A DNA stretch of 64,000 bases from Sinorhizobium meliloti 4H41 (lineage in GTDB: Bacteria; Pseudomonadota; Alphaproteobacteria; Rhizobiales; Rhizobiaceae): NCBI RefSeq assembly GCF_000375585.1, contig NZ_AQWP01000003.1:82839-146838 (forward strand), in the 5' to 3' direction. The notes under the pieces were generated by a model. The model was not told where the DNA came from and searched no databases. It worked only from the letters and a program-made list of their open reading frames with translations. Position 1 is the stretch's first letter, and each line of letters starts with the position of its first letter. The position numbers and the translations under genes were made by a program. This document shows, piece by piece, positions 43,799 through 52,883 of this stretch.

Positions 43799-44862
43799 TT
43801 GCCCAACCCACCCTTGGAAGCCGGCCCAGCCTTGGGGGCAAGTCCGGCTTCGACGATGGCATCAGCCAGCGCTTCGATGCCTTCGATCGTGCGGATCGTC
43901 GGGTTCATCGCCTGCGCATCCATGTCGAACACATAGCCTTTGGCGACTGCCGGCATGAGGCTCGCCACGGGATCGGTCTTCAGGAATTCGAGTTTGGCGT
44001 CGAGGCTGTCGAGCGGATAGCGTCGACGCTCCATGGAGCCGGCAACGATCATGGTCGGCTCGGACTTGGCGATGGTTTCCCAGCCGACCGTCGGCCATTC
44101 GTCTTCAGTGTCGATGATGTTTTCGATGCCGAGGGCCGCCATTATGTAGCCGGGCGCGCCGTTCCTGCCGGCGACATAGGGGTCGGCATCGGCAGCGCTG
44201 GAGAACCAGAAGACCGCCGAGAGTTTGTCCCCGGCCGAGGCGACCTTGGCGCGCGCCGCCTCTTCTCGGCTTTTCAGCTCGGCCACGACCTTCTCGCCCT
44301 TGTCCTGAACATCGTAAATCTGCGCCAGCTCGCGAATTTCCCGATAGACGAGATCCATGGTGAAGACCTGCCGGCGCACGCCGTCGCTCGCCGCCGAATT
44401 CTCCTTGCCGGTGCAATCCGAAGGCGATGTGTAGACCGGAATGCCGAGCTCCTCGAACTGCTCCGGCCGCGCAACCACGCCTTCCGGGCCGACCTGCCAC
44501 TGAAATTGCACCGCCACCATGTCCGGCTTCTTGGCAAGCACGCTTTCGAAGCTCGGATCGTTGTCTGCCAGGCGCTCGACCTTGGCGTTGACCTCCTCGT
44601 AACCTTCAAGGACGGGGCCGACCCAGAGGGCGGTGCCGGCGACCTTGTCCGCAAGGCCGAGCAGATAGAGGATCTCGGTGCTGCTCTGGCCGATCGAGAC
44701 GGTGCGCGTCGGCGTCTTGTCGAAGGTGATCTGCCGTCCGCAGTTCTCGAGTGTCAGCGGATAGATCGTCTCGGCAGCGAAGGCGGGACGGCCAAGAGCC
44801 GCTGCGCCTGCGGAAAAGGTGATGAGGCCCGCAATGAGCGATCGTTTCCAAAAGCTGTTCAT
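43795..44862 (-). CDS. Periplasmic binding protein, cobalamin/siderophore type
   Basis: 355 residues with signal peptide (cleavage after GRPAFA, about residue 29). The BtuF/FepB-like fold is seen in RTVSIGQSSTEILYLLGLADKVAGTA and KPDMVAVQFQWQ. There is an unusual cysteine pair (ENCGRQI, SDCTGKE). First gene of the operon under the cobalamin riboswitch, so the ligand is probably cobalamin or a precursor. Confidence 0.9.
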   Translation of the reverse strand: MNSFWKRSLIAGLITFSAGAAALGRPAFAAETIYPLTLENCGRQITFDKTPTRTVSIGQSSTEILYLLGLADKVAGTALWVGPVLEGYEEVNAKVERLADNDPSFESVLAKKPDMVAVQFQWQVGPEGVVARPEQFEELGIPVYTSPSDCTGKENSAASDGVRRQVFTMDLVYREIRELAQIYDVQDKGEKVVAELKSREEAARAKVASAGDKLSAVFWFSSAADADPYVAGRNGAPGYIMAALGIENIIDTEDEWPTVGWETIAKSEPTMIVAGSMERRRYPLDSLDAKLEFLKTDPVASLMPAVAKGYVFDMDAQAMNPTIRTIEGIEALADAIVEAGLAPKAGPASKGGLGK

Positions 44863-45045
44863 GAATAGTCCCCGAATGTGAGGCCGCTATGCGGCCGTGA
44901 TCGTCAGTCTGCCGATCGGGTTCGATCGGACGTGTGACGGCTGGATCTCGGGGAAACTGACGAAAGCGTGCGCCGCAAGGCGCGAAAGATGGTCATGGCT
45001 TGCTCCTGTTCCGGGCATCCCCGCCCGTGACGTTGGATCTGATTT

Positions 45046-45245
45046 GACGGCAGGTCTCCTGGCTCGCGGACAGAAATCGCTCATCTGCCTTCCCGCGCAA
45101 CGCGCAGTGGCTGGCGCCTGGGCGCCACGAGGATGAACGACGATCCGCTTACAGTTGCGGGGGCAGCCACGGTTTTGGTCCCTCTTGGGTCGTCCGCACC
45201 GTGTTCCCTATTAATCCCCTCCACCTCACGGGTAGGGGAACCGTC
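45046..45245 (-). ncRNA. Cobalamin (AdoCbl) riboswitch
   Basis: Read on the minus strand it has all classical elements: a P1 stem (GACGG near 45241-45245 with CCGTC near 45046-45050), GGATTAATAGGGAACACGGTG, CCCCCGCAACTGTAAGCGG, the B12 box GCCAGCCACTG, GGGAAGGC and the end CCAGGAGACCTGCC. It sits about 180 bases before the binding-protein start. Adenosylcobalamin binding normally shuts off the operon. Confidence 0.95.
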
Positions 45246-45423
45246 AGGCTCAGTTAATTTAGAATGCAGCCTCCGGTCAAGGTGAAACGCGACGTGGCTG
45301 CATAGGGGTTCAATATGTTGTGTTATTACGCTCGTCAACAAAAAGTTATGTAATAACATTTCATAAGCGTACCGGACTGTTCCGATGAGCCTTCAACCGG
45401 TGCCGCCAGATCGGCATCGGCCA

Positions 45424-45798
45424 TTATGGCTTTGGGCCATCGCATGGCCGCAGGACGATTGGTTCCCGGCTTTGCGCCGCGAGTTCGCGGCAGCCGCCGG
45501 TGTCGCAAAGCGTCCAGCCGGAGACGGTCGCTCCGGAGGCGGCCAGGACCAGCTCGGGAAGCGGCGGCAGGTCGGGCTTCCAGACCCACCAGCGGCCCTG
45601 GCGACGGGCATTGTCTCCCGGCTCCATTCCCGCCCCCGAACCCTGCACGCGCGCCTCCTCGAGAACGAGACCCTCGGCCGTGACGGCCCAACGCTCCTGC
45701 CATTCGGTCTTCTCGACCGAATGGGTCCAGCCGAGGGTGAAGACGCCCGCAGCAACGGCGACAGCCTTGCCGCCGATGATGCAGGCCAGCGCGCTCAT
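45424..45798 (-). CDS. DUF1850 protein, TAXI-TRAP accessory
   Basis: 124 residues with an N-terminal hydrophobic segment and the DUF1850 patterns GWTHSVEKTEWQERW and VQGSGAGMEPGD. DUF1850 genes accompany TAXI-type TRAP transporter genes; their role is not known. It overlaps the large membrane gene by 4 bases (ATGA). Confidence 0.85.
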   Translation of the reverse strand: MSALACIIGGKAVAVAAGVFTLGWTHSVEKTEWQERWAVTAEGLVLEEARVQGSGAGMEPGDNARRQGRWWVWKPDLPPLPELVLAASGATVSGWTLCDTGGCRELAAQSREPIVLRPCDGPKP

Positions 45799-47909
45799 GC
45801 CGGTTTCGCCGTCTGCCGGCCAGCTTGGCGGGCGCGCCGCCAGATCACGAAGGCGAAGACCGCGGAGAGTGCGAAGCCAACCTCATCGGTGATCGGCAGC
45901 GCCGCCAGCAACGTGAAGGCGGCCGCGGCCGCGAGCACCCGCTCGAAAACCCCGAGCCGGACTGCGGCGAAGCCCACCACGGCGGCACCCCAGAGCGCGA
46001 TCGCCAGACCGGTCTTGACGACGATATAGGCGACGGCAACCGGATAGCCCACCGATGCGGCCATCGCGCCGCCATCCTGCAGCATCAGCGCCGGCGAATA
46101 AACGGCCATGAACGGGATGACGAAACCGGCCGCCGCCACCTTGATCGCCTGGATCGAGATCTTCAGCCCGCCTTCACGCGCGATCGGTGCTGCCGCGAAG
46201 CAGGCGAGCGCCACCGGAGGGGTCAGGTCGGCAAGAATCCCGAAATAGAAGACGAACATGTGGCTGACGATAAGCGGTACCCCGAGTTCCAGAAGCGCGG
46301 GCCCGGCGATCGACGAGGTGATGATGTAGTTCGGGATCGTCGGTATGCCCATGCCGAGCACGAGGCAGGTGACCATCGTCAGAAGCAGCGACAGAAACAG
46401 GCTTTTGCCCCCGACCGAGACGATGAACTGGCCGAAGGTATTGGCCGCTCCGGTCAGCGTCATCGTACCGATGATCACGCCGACGAGCGCGCAGGCGATC
46501 GCCACAGGAAGGGCCGTCTTCGCCCCTTCGGCAAGCGCGTCGCGACATATCACCAGGGTCTCCCGGCCGCCCTTCAGGAAGGCGTTGCCGGCAATCAGCA
46601 GCGCCAGCGCTGCGACGATCATGCCGATGCCGAACTGGAAGAAGGCGGCCGCCACCAGCCCGAGGCCGACCCAGAAGATGATGCGTATGACACCGGCGGG
46701 AAGGCCGAGCGCGAGCGAACTGCCGAGGATCAGAAGGCCGGTGAAGGCGAGGCCGACCGTACCGGCGAAAAGCGGCGTATAGCCGGAGAACAGCAGCCAG
46801 ACGAGCGCGGCGAGCGGCAGGATCAGATGCCATTGTTCGAGGATTGCCGCCTTGGCCGAAGGCAGCTGGTCCTTGGGCAGGCCGAGCAGCCCGTACTTGC
46901 CGGCTTCGAGATGGACGATCCAGAAGGCCGACGCGAAATAGAGGATCGCCGGTATGACCGCCGCCTTGACGATCTCGTAATATTCGACGCCGAGCGTCTC
47001 GGCCATGATGAAGGCGACCGCGCCCATGACAGGCGGCATGATCTGCCCGCCCATCGAGGCCGTTGCCTCGACGCCGCCTGCAAAGGCCGCCCGATAGCCG
47101 AACTTTTTCATCAGCGGGATGGTGAACTGCCCGGTCGTGACGACATTCGCGACGCCGGAGCCCGAAATGGTGCCCATCAGGCCCGAAGAAATGATCGCCA
47201 CCTTCGCGGCTCCGCCGCGCCTGTCGCCGACCAAACTCAACGAGACATCGTTGAAGAGCCGGATCATGCCGGCCTTTTCGAGGAAGGCGCCAAACAGGAT
47301 GAAAAGGAAAATATAGGTCGAGGAGACGAAGGTCGGGATGCCGTAGATGCCTTCCGTGCCATAGGCCATATGGTCGATCACCTGCGAAAAGTCGTAGCCG
47401 CGGTGGTCGAACGGCGGCGGCAGATACTCACCCAAAAGGCAATAGGCCAGGAACACGCCGGAAATGATCGGCAGGGCCGGCCCCATCAGCGCCCAGGCCG
47501 CGGCAAAGACGACGGCGAGCGCGACGACCCCGAAGAAGATGTCGCGCGGCAGTGGATCGCCGGCACGCACCAAGAGTTCCGCATATTCGTAACACTGGTA
47601 AAAGGCGACCGCTGCACCGAGGAAAGCAAGACTCCAGGCGAAGATTTTTGCAACCGTGCCGCGGCCTGCGAGCGTCGCCAGCAGGGGAAAGACGAGAACC
47701 GTGACAAAGCCGACGTGCACCACGCGCACGATCTGGCTCGCGAAATCGACGAGATGCGCCGCGGTGGCGATCTGGAACACTGAAAAGGCAAGCGCGATGG
47801 CAAACAGGATCCGTCCGTCCCATGTCGCCGGAAACGCCCGGGTCAACGCGTCGTGCCGGTGCAGTTCGGCCGACGCAGTTGCGCTTTGTTCATTGGTATT
47901 TTGGATCAT
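45795..47909 (-). CDS. TRAP transporter fused membrane subunit (TAXI type)
   Basis: 704 residues with about 17-19 hydrophobic segments: the small 4TM (DctQ-like) part is fused to the large 12TM (DctM-like) part, the normal form for TAXI transporters. Signatures: SSTYIFLFILFGAFLEKAG, SGLMGTISGSGVANVVTTGQFTIPLMKKFGY and GMGIPTIPNYIITSSIAGPALLELG. It imports a small carboxylate-type ligand with Na+ or H+. Confidence 0.94.
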   Translation of the reverse strand: MIQNTNEQSATASAELHRHDALTRAFPATWDGRILFAIALAFSVFQIATAAHLVDFASQIVRVVHVGFVTVLVFPLLATLAGRGTVAKIFAWSLAFLGAAVAFYQCYEYAELLVRAGDPLPRDIFFGVVALAVVFAAAWALMGPALPIISGVFLAYCLLGEYLPPPFDHRGYDFSQVIDHMAYGTEGIYGIPTFVSSTYIFLFILFGAFLEKAGMIRLFNDVSLSLVGDRRGGAAKVAIISSGLMGTISGSGVANVVTTGQFTIPLMKKFGYRAAFAGGVEATASMGGQIMPPVMGAVAFIMAETLGVEYYEIVKAAVIPAILYFASAFWIVHLEAGKYGLLGLPKDQLPSAKAAILEQWHLILPLAALVWLLFSGYTPLFAGTVGLAFTGLLILGSSLALGLPAGVIRIIFWVGLGLVAAAFFQFGIGMIVAALALLIAGNAFLKGGRETLVICRDALAEGAKTALPVAIACALVGVIIGTMTLTGAANTFGQFIVSVGGKSLFLSLLLTMVTCLVLGMGIPTIPNYIITSSIAGPALLELGVPLIVSHMFVFYFGILADLTPPVALACFAAAPIAREGGLKISIQAIKVAAAGFVIPFMAVYSPALMLQDGGAMAASVGYPVAVAYIVVKTGLAIALWGAAVVGFAAVRLGVFERVLAAAAAFTLLAALPITDEVGFALSAVFAFVIWRRARQAGRQTAKPA

Positions 47910-47980
47910 GATTCCTCCCCCGAATTCCTGAAGCCCGTCGCATTCAACCGAATTCCGCGACGCGCTTCAGGGTGTCTGCC

Positions 47981-48016
47981 TGTCGCCTTAAAACCGCTTT
48001 ACGGTTTCGGGCGACA
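47981..48016 (-). promoter_or_regulatory. Intra-operon stem-loop between TAXI binding protein and membrane subunit
   Basis: TGTCGCC...AAACCG, loop, CGGTTT...GGCGACA: two-step stem directly after the binding-protein stop (4 bases). It has no T-run and could protect the 3' end of the highly needed binding-protein message or lower transcription of the membrane gene. Confidence 0.65.
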
Positions 48017-48020
48017 TGGG

Positions 48021-48977
48021 TCAGAGCAGACCCTTTTCCTTATAGTAGCGCTCCGCCCCCGGATGCAGAGGAATAGGCATTCCCTTGAGCGCATCCTCGA
48101 TGCGGATATTCTCCGCCGCCTTGTGAGCCGCCGTCAGGGCGGGGATGTTCTCGAAGAGCTGCTTCGTCATCTGATAGGCGGTTTCGTCGGAAACCTCCGA
48201 ATGGGTGACGAGAAAGTTGACGACGGCGACCGTCTGCACATCGCTGTCCTGCCCCTGGTAGGTGCCGGCGGGGACGGTCGCGGCGATGTAAGGCGCGCCG
48301 AGCTTGGTGGCGATCTCTTCGGGGACGGCGACCATCTGCACGTCGAGCGAGGTCGCCAGGTCCTTGAACGAAGAGACGCCGAGGCCGGCCGACTGCAGCG
48401 TCGCATCGAGCTGCCGGTTCTTCATCAGCTCCACCGATTCGGCGAAGGGCAGGTATTCGGTCTTGCCGAGGTCGTCATAACTCATGCCTGCGGCGCCGAG
48501 GATCGCCCGGGCGTTCAATTCCGTGCCCGACTTCGGTGCGCCGACGGAAAGGCTCTTGCCCTTGAGATCGGCGACGGTCTTGATGCCCGACTCCTTCGAC
48601 GCCATGATCTGGATATAGTTCGGATAGATGGCGGCGATACCGCGCAGCTTGTCGAGCGGTGCCTTGAAACCGGCATCCGTATTGCCTTCCCAGGCAAGCT
48701 TGACCGAATCGCCGAGCGAAAAGGCGATCTCGCCGCGCCCCTGCTGCAAGAGGTTGAGGTTCTCGACCGAAGCCTTGGTCGCCTGCACCTGCGTGCGTAC
48801 GCCCTCGATCTTGTCGCCATAGATCTTCGAAAGCGCGACGCCGAGCGGGTAGTACACCCCGGAAGTGCCGCCAGTCAGGACGTTGATGAACTCGGCTGCG
48901 CCTGTCGAAGCCGCGGAAACGGCGATGGACGCACTTGCGATCGCCGCGATGGCGGCGCGTTTCAATGTTCGATTCAC
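48021..48977 (-). CDS. TAXI-family TRAP substrate-binding protein
   Basis: 318 residues with signal peptide (cleavage near STGAAEFI). TAXI pattern: FINVLTGGTSGVYYPLGVALSKI and ESGIKTVADLKGKSLSVGAPKSGTELNARAIL. The GTG at 48977 is preferred because AGGA stands 6 bases upstream; the TTG at 48992 has no good site. It captures the substrate in the periplasm for the downstream fused membrane subunit. Confidence 0.92.
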   Translation of the reverse strand: MNRTLKRAAIAAIASASIAVSAASTGAAEFINVLTGGTSGVYYPLGVALSKIYGDKIEGVRTQVQATKASVENLNLLQQGRGEIAFSLGDSVKLAWEGNTDAGFKAPLDKLRGIAAIYPNYIQIMASKESGIKTVADLKGKSLSVGAPKSGTELNARAILGAAGMSYDDLGKTEYLPFAESVELMKNRQLDATLQSAGLGVSSFKDLATSLDVQMVAVPEEIATKLGAPYIAATVPAGTYQGQDSDVQTVAVVNFLVTHSEVSDETAYQMTKQLFENIPALTAAHKAAENIRIEDALKGMPIPLHPGAERYYKEKGLL

Positions 48978-49240
48978 AGAGATTCCTCCCAATCATTCAA
49001 ATCTGGCGCGGAAGACCGTTCCTCCGGAAAGGGGCCGCGGCGTTACACTAGCAAGAGATCGGCTAACTCTAAATGATTGATTTTGTGGAAGCGCAATCGA
49101 GAACTTCGCCGATGCGGGCGGATCTTGCCCGGTGCCCCGCAGCAATCGGCGACAATCCGCCTTTCGCTGGTTTCGGACAAATTCCTGCGCAAGCGCCCAC
49201 GCGTCCGGCGACGCGCGGCGCTTGGCGTTTAGGTTCGATT

Positions 49241-49636
49241 TCAGCGGCGGCAGCTGTCGGCCGCGCGTCCCCTTGCGGCGGCGGCGATATTCGACCGAGC
49301 CGCTCCTCCCGTCAGGCCGCGTTTGCGTTGCAATGTCAGGCTCCAACCGTTTCCCCCGGCCTGCCAGCCTCCGGCGGCCGATTCCGAGCGGCCAACCGTG
49401 GCGTCCCGTCTTGCGGAGCGCGCCTTCAATCTAGATGCAATTTCTGCAGGGATCAGGATCACCAGCATGAAACCGATGGGCGCGAGCACGTATGGGGGAA
49501 TGCCTGTCGGTACGCTCGCGAAAACGGCGATCGACACGGCGACGATAATGCAGATCAGGTTCGTCAACGGGTGGGTGAGCGTCCTGAAACAGGTTTCAGA
49601 GACAGTGTTGTTCCGTCCGTAATCCGACAATGCCAT
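49241..49636 (-). CDS. Possible small membrane protein (131 aa), doubtful
   Basis: The frame contains one or two hydrophobic segments (LICIIVAVSIAVFA and LAPIGFMLVILIPAEIA) separated by GIPPYV, which looks like a real membrane hairpin, but the C-terminal half is low-complexity and the ribosome site is poor. It may be a true small gene with an over-long frame, or chance. Confidence 0.35.
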   Translation of the reverse strand: MALSDYGRNNTVSETCFRTLTHPLTNLICIIVAVSIAVFASVPTGIPPYVLAPIGFMLVILIPAEIASRLKARSARRDATVGRSESAAGGWQAGGNGWSLTLQRKRGLTGGAARSNIAAAARGRAADSCRR

Positions 49637-50183
49637 GGGAGAGATCCATCGTTGAGTTGTTCCCCTGCCGAGATCACGATGACTTTAGGCCCCGTCGACC
49701 CAAAATCATGGAACGTGATCGTGCAAGGAGCCAGAGCAGAAATGCCGGCGGCAGACCGCACACTGTTCCGCTCCAGGCTCCCGCGGCGCGAATGCTGCAA
49801 TATGTACCCTGAGACTCAGCTGGCAACGGGCCTAGGACCTTTGCCCTTAGGGGGTCGGACCAAGGTCCTATAGATGGGCGCGGATGGCACTCTAGCTTCC
49901 TGGCTTCCCACCTATACAAGGACCTAGATCTTTTCAGCGACACTTGAGGCGGGGCCTCGCGCTTTGCGGGGTCCCGCTTGCGTCGTCAACCGGGGGCGGG
50001 CGGAATCGTTTCGCAGACATGCGAGTGCCCGCGCAGGGGACGACGCGGGCACTGCAACAGGTTGGGGTCCTGAATGTCGCTGGGGGACAGAAGCGACACC
50101 TGTTAATTCTTCAGAAGAAATTTTGTTCCGCAGCCGCGGGCGCGAAAAAAGCGACGCCGGCACGCCGCCGTCCTGCGGGCAGA
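49637..50183. other. 547-base intergenic region with strong hairpins, possible small RNA
   Basis: No supported gene. It holds a hairpin with arms TAGGACCTT (49833-49841) and AAGGTCCTA (49862-49870) and another GC-rich hairpin near 49950-49980. It could encode a small RNA or be the decayed end of a mobile element. Confidence 0.35.
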
Positions 50184-51173
50184 CTATCCGGCAGCCGCTA
50201 CGGCGAAACGGTGCCGGTAGTCGCCCGGCGACAGCCCGACGATGCGATGGAACAGCTTGCGGAAAGCTGCCGCATCCTCATAGCCGACGGTCCAGGCGAT
50301 CTGTTCGACCGAGCGTTTGGTGAACTCCAGGAGCTCACGCGCCTTGCCGACGCGCAGATGCTGCGCATATTCGATCGGCTTCATACCTGTCGCCGCCTTG
50401 AAACGGCGCAGGAACGTGCGCTCCTCCATCGCCACCACTTTGGCCATCTCCGCGACACTGACGGCGCGGGCCTCGCGCGCCTGCAGCCAATGCTGCACCT
50501 TGAGGATCGCCTCGTCGCCGTGATTGAGACGCGGCGAAAAGCTGGAATAGTGCCGCTGCTCGCGTCCGGCCGGATCGATGAGCAGGAAACGCCCGGTCTC
50601 GACCGTCACCGTCGGACCGAACAGGCGGTCCACGAGGCGCATGCCGAGGTCCGTCCACGCCATGAGGCCGCCGGCTGTGATGATGTCGCCGTCCTCGATG
50701 ACGATCTTGTCCGGATCGAGCCGGACGTCGGGGAAACGATCGCGGAAGGCGTTGGCGAACAGCCAGTGCGTCGTCGCCGGGCGACCCTTGAGCAGGCCCG
50801 TCGCCGCAAGCACGAAAGTCCCGCCGCAAGTCGATGCCAGCGTCGCCCCCTGGGCATGCCGGTCGAGCAGCCAGCGCGCATAGGGCGCTGCCTCCTCTGC
50901 TTCCATCGGTCCCGTCAGCCGGCCGGGGACAAGCAGGATCTCCGGCGCCTCCCGGGACCCGAGTTCGGGATGGGTGTCGAAACATCGTGCAAGACAGCCG
51001 TCGTCCTGAAGCCGCCAGTGACTGACTCGCGCCACCGGTCCGCCGCGCTCGGCGGAGAATTGACCGGCTATGCCGATGAGATCCGTCATGCCGTGGACCA
51101 TCGCCATCTGGCAACCCGGATAAAGCATGAGGCCGATCTCGGCTCTCGCTGGCAGTGCTCGTCCCTTCGCCAT
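50184..51173 (-). CDS. GlxA-family AraC-type regulator with DJ-1/PfpI domain
   Basis: 329 residues. N-terminal DJ-1/PfpI-like domain ([52 protein letters not shown]) and a C-terminal AraC double helix-turn-helix ([38 protein letters not shown]). Such regulators sense a small molecule through the first domain. The ATG at 51173 follows GAGGGGCGAC. It is divergent from the alpha/beta hydrolase gene, its likely target. Confidence 0.92.
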   Translation of the reverse strand: MAKGRALPARAEIGLMLYPGCQMAMVHGMTDLIGIAGQFSAERGGPVARVSHWRLQDDGCLARCFDTHPELGSREAPEILLVPGRLTGPMEAEEAAPYARWLLDRHAQGATLASTCGGTFVLAATGLLKGRPATTHWLFANAFRDRFPDVRLDPDKIVIEDGDIITAGGLMAWTDLGMRLVDRLFGPTVTVETGRFLLIDPAGREQRHYSSFSPRLNHGDEAILKVQHWLQAREARAVSVAEMAKVVAMEERTFLRRFKAATGMKPIEYAQHLRVGKARELLEFTKRSVEQIAWTVGYEDAAAFRKLFHRIVGLSPGDYRHRFAVAAAG

Positions 51174-51321
51174 GTCGCCCCTCTTTGTCGGTTTCGGCCC
51201 GCCTAATGTCCGATCCGCCAATCCCGATCATTTCGCAATCGGCCTAAATCTTCAAGCACGGGGCGCGGCAAGTACGGCACCCCACCCGGCAGTCTTCCAA
51301 CCCGCTGAAAGGATGAAGAAA

Positions 51322-52149
51322 ATGGCTACGATCACCACCAGGGACGGCACCCGCATCTTCTACAAGGACTGGGGCTCGCGCAATGCTCAACCCATCCTCT
51401 TCTCCCATGGCTGGCCGCTCACCGCCGACGTATGGGATGCGCAGATGGTCTTCTTTGCAAACAAGGGCTACCGCGTCATCGCCCACGACCGCCGCAGCCA
51501 CGGCCGTTCGGACCAGGTCTGGGACAACAACACCATGGACCAGTACGCCGACGACCTTGCCGAACTGATCGAGGCGCTGGACTTGCGCAACGTGATCCTT
51601 GTCGGGCATTCGACAGGCGGCGGCGAGGTTACCCGCTACGTCGGCCGGCACGGCACCGGGCGCGTGGCGAAGGTGGCGCTGATCGGCGCGGTGCCGCCGC
51701 TCATGCTGAAAACCGAGGCCAACCCCGGCGGCCTGCCGATCGACGTCTTCGATGGCATTCGCAAGGGCACCTACGACGACCGCTCGCAATTCTTCAGGGA
51801 TCTGACGATCCCCTTTTACGGCTACAATCGCGAGGGTGCCGCCATCTCGGAGGGAATCCGCGAGAGCTTCTGGCTGCAGGGCATGATGGGCGGCCTCAAG
51901 GGCCAGCTCGACAGCATCCTCGCCTTCTCGGAAAGCGACTTCAATGCCGACCTGGCGAAGTTCGACAAGCCGACCCTGGTCCTCCACGGCGACGACGACC
52001 AGATCGTGCCGATCGGCGCCTCGGCGCTTTCGACCGTCAAAATCGTCAAACATGCCGTGCTGAAGGTCTACGAGGGTGCCGATCATGGCCTGACGCAGAC
52101 CTATCAGGACCGCTTCAACGCCGACCTGCTCGAATTCATCGAAGCTTGA
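51322..52149 (+). CDS. Alpha/beta hydrolase (non-heme haloperoxidase/arylesterase type)
   Basis: 275 residues. Nucleophile elbow GHSTGGGE, catalytic Asp in HGDDDQIVP and His in GADHGLTQ; also the cofactor-free haloperoxidase start [21 protein letters not shown]. Family members hydrolyse esters and, with organic acids, can form peracids. Start 51322 has AAAGGATGAAG at good distance; an ATG three codons earlier is possible. Probably under the divergent GlxA-type regulator. Confidence 0.92.
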   Translation: MATITTRDGTRIFYKDWGSRNAQPILFSHGWPLTADVWDAQMVFFANKGYRVIAHDRRSHGRSDQVWDNNTMDQYADDLAELIEALDLRNVILVGHSTGGGEVTRYVGRHGTGRVAKVALIGAVPPLMLKTEANPGGLPIDVFDGIRKGTYDDRSQFFRDLTIPFYGYNREGAAISEGIRESFWLQGMMGGLKGQLDSILAFSESDFNADLAKFDKPTLVLHGDDDQIVPIGASALSTVKIVKHAVLKVYEGADHGLTQTYQDRFNADLLEFIEA

Positions 52150-52226
52150 CTTCAACGCCGGCGAGGCGCGGCGGCGGTGCCGTCGCCCTCCCCCAGCTTC
52201 GTCCCCCTGCCTCCAGGAGATGCGCT

Positions 52227-52754
52227 ATGATCCCCGAATTTTCCATCGAGACCCTTCTTGCCCTGCATGTCGCCGTCAGTCTGATTGGCATTGCGAGCGG
52301 CCTCGTCGCCCTGCCGGCGCTCGCCGCCGGCCGCTGGCTCGGCCATTGGCACGCAGTTTTCCTCGTCACCACCGCGGCCACCAGCATCACCGGCTTCCTC
52401 TTTCCCTTCAGCGGGATCACGCCCGCACTGGTGGTCGGGGCGATTTCCGTCTTCACCCTCGTCATCGCCTTTGCCGCGCTTTATGCCTTCACGCTCCGCG
52501 GCTGGGCGCGGCCGGCCTATGTGGTGAGCGCGACATTCGCGCTCTATCTCAACCTCTTCGTTCTTATCGTGCAGAGCTTCCTCAAGGTTCCGGTGCTGCA
52601 GCCGATGGCGCCGACGCAAACCGAGGCGCCCTTCGTCGCTGCGCAAGCCCTGTTGCTTGCGGCAAGCATGGTGCTCGGCGCAACGGCGGTCATCGGGTCG
52701 CGACGGGCGGCGTTGCCGCTGCCCGTGCGCCCGAGGTCCAGGAAAAGTGCGTAG
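52227..52754 (+). CDS. Four-helix-type integral membrane protein (175 aa), unknown
   Basis: 175 residues with five or so hydrophobic segments (LALHVAVSLIGIASGLVALPAL; FLVTTAATSITGFLFPF; GAISVFTLVIAFAALYAF; YVVSATFALYLNLFVLIVQSF; AAQALLLAASMVLGATAVI). I do not recognise a function. CCAGGAGATGCGCT precedes the ATG. The last residues (RKSA) and the stop codon come from a dispersed repeat beginning at 52741, so the C-terminus was altered by repeat insertion. Confidence 0.8.
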   Translation: MIPEFSIETLLALHVAVSLIGIASGLVALPALAAGRWLGHWHAVFLVTTAATSITGFLFPFSGITPALVVGAISVFTLVIAFAALYAFTLRGWARPAYVVSATFALYLNLFVLIVQSFLKVPVLQPMAPTQTEAPFVAAQALLLAASMVLGATAVIGSRRAALPLPVRPRSRKSA

Positions 52755-52827
52755 CGGTTTTCCGTCGGCAGTGCGTAGTTTCAAAAAGTTGGAGCGTTCG
52801 GTGTTTCAGGAAACACTGCAACGCTCC
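52741..52827. repeat. Short rhizobial palindromic repeat with strong hairpin
   Basis: GGAAAAGTGCGTAGCGGTTT start as in the copies at 40710 and 11338, followed by a hairpin GGAGCGTTCGGTGTTTC / AAACACTGCAACGCTCC. It overlaps the end of the 175-aa gene and supplies a probable transcript end. Confidence 0.6.
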
Positions 52828-52883
52828 AGGCAAGGAATGACCCAACAAGCGCCGTATCGATACGGCGCGCTTCGTGCTGTCGG

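Noticed and set aside
45081..45359. 92-aa minus-strand frame upstream of the B12 operon
   Set aside because: It lies across the cobalamin riboswitch; the conservation there is RNA structure, not protein.
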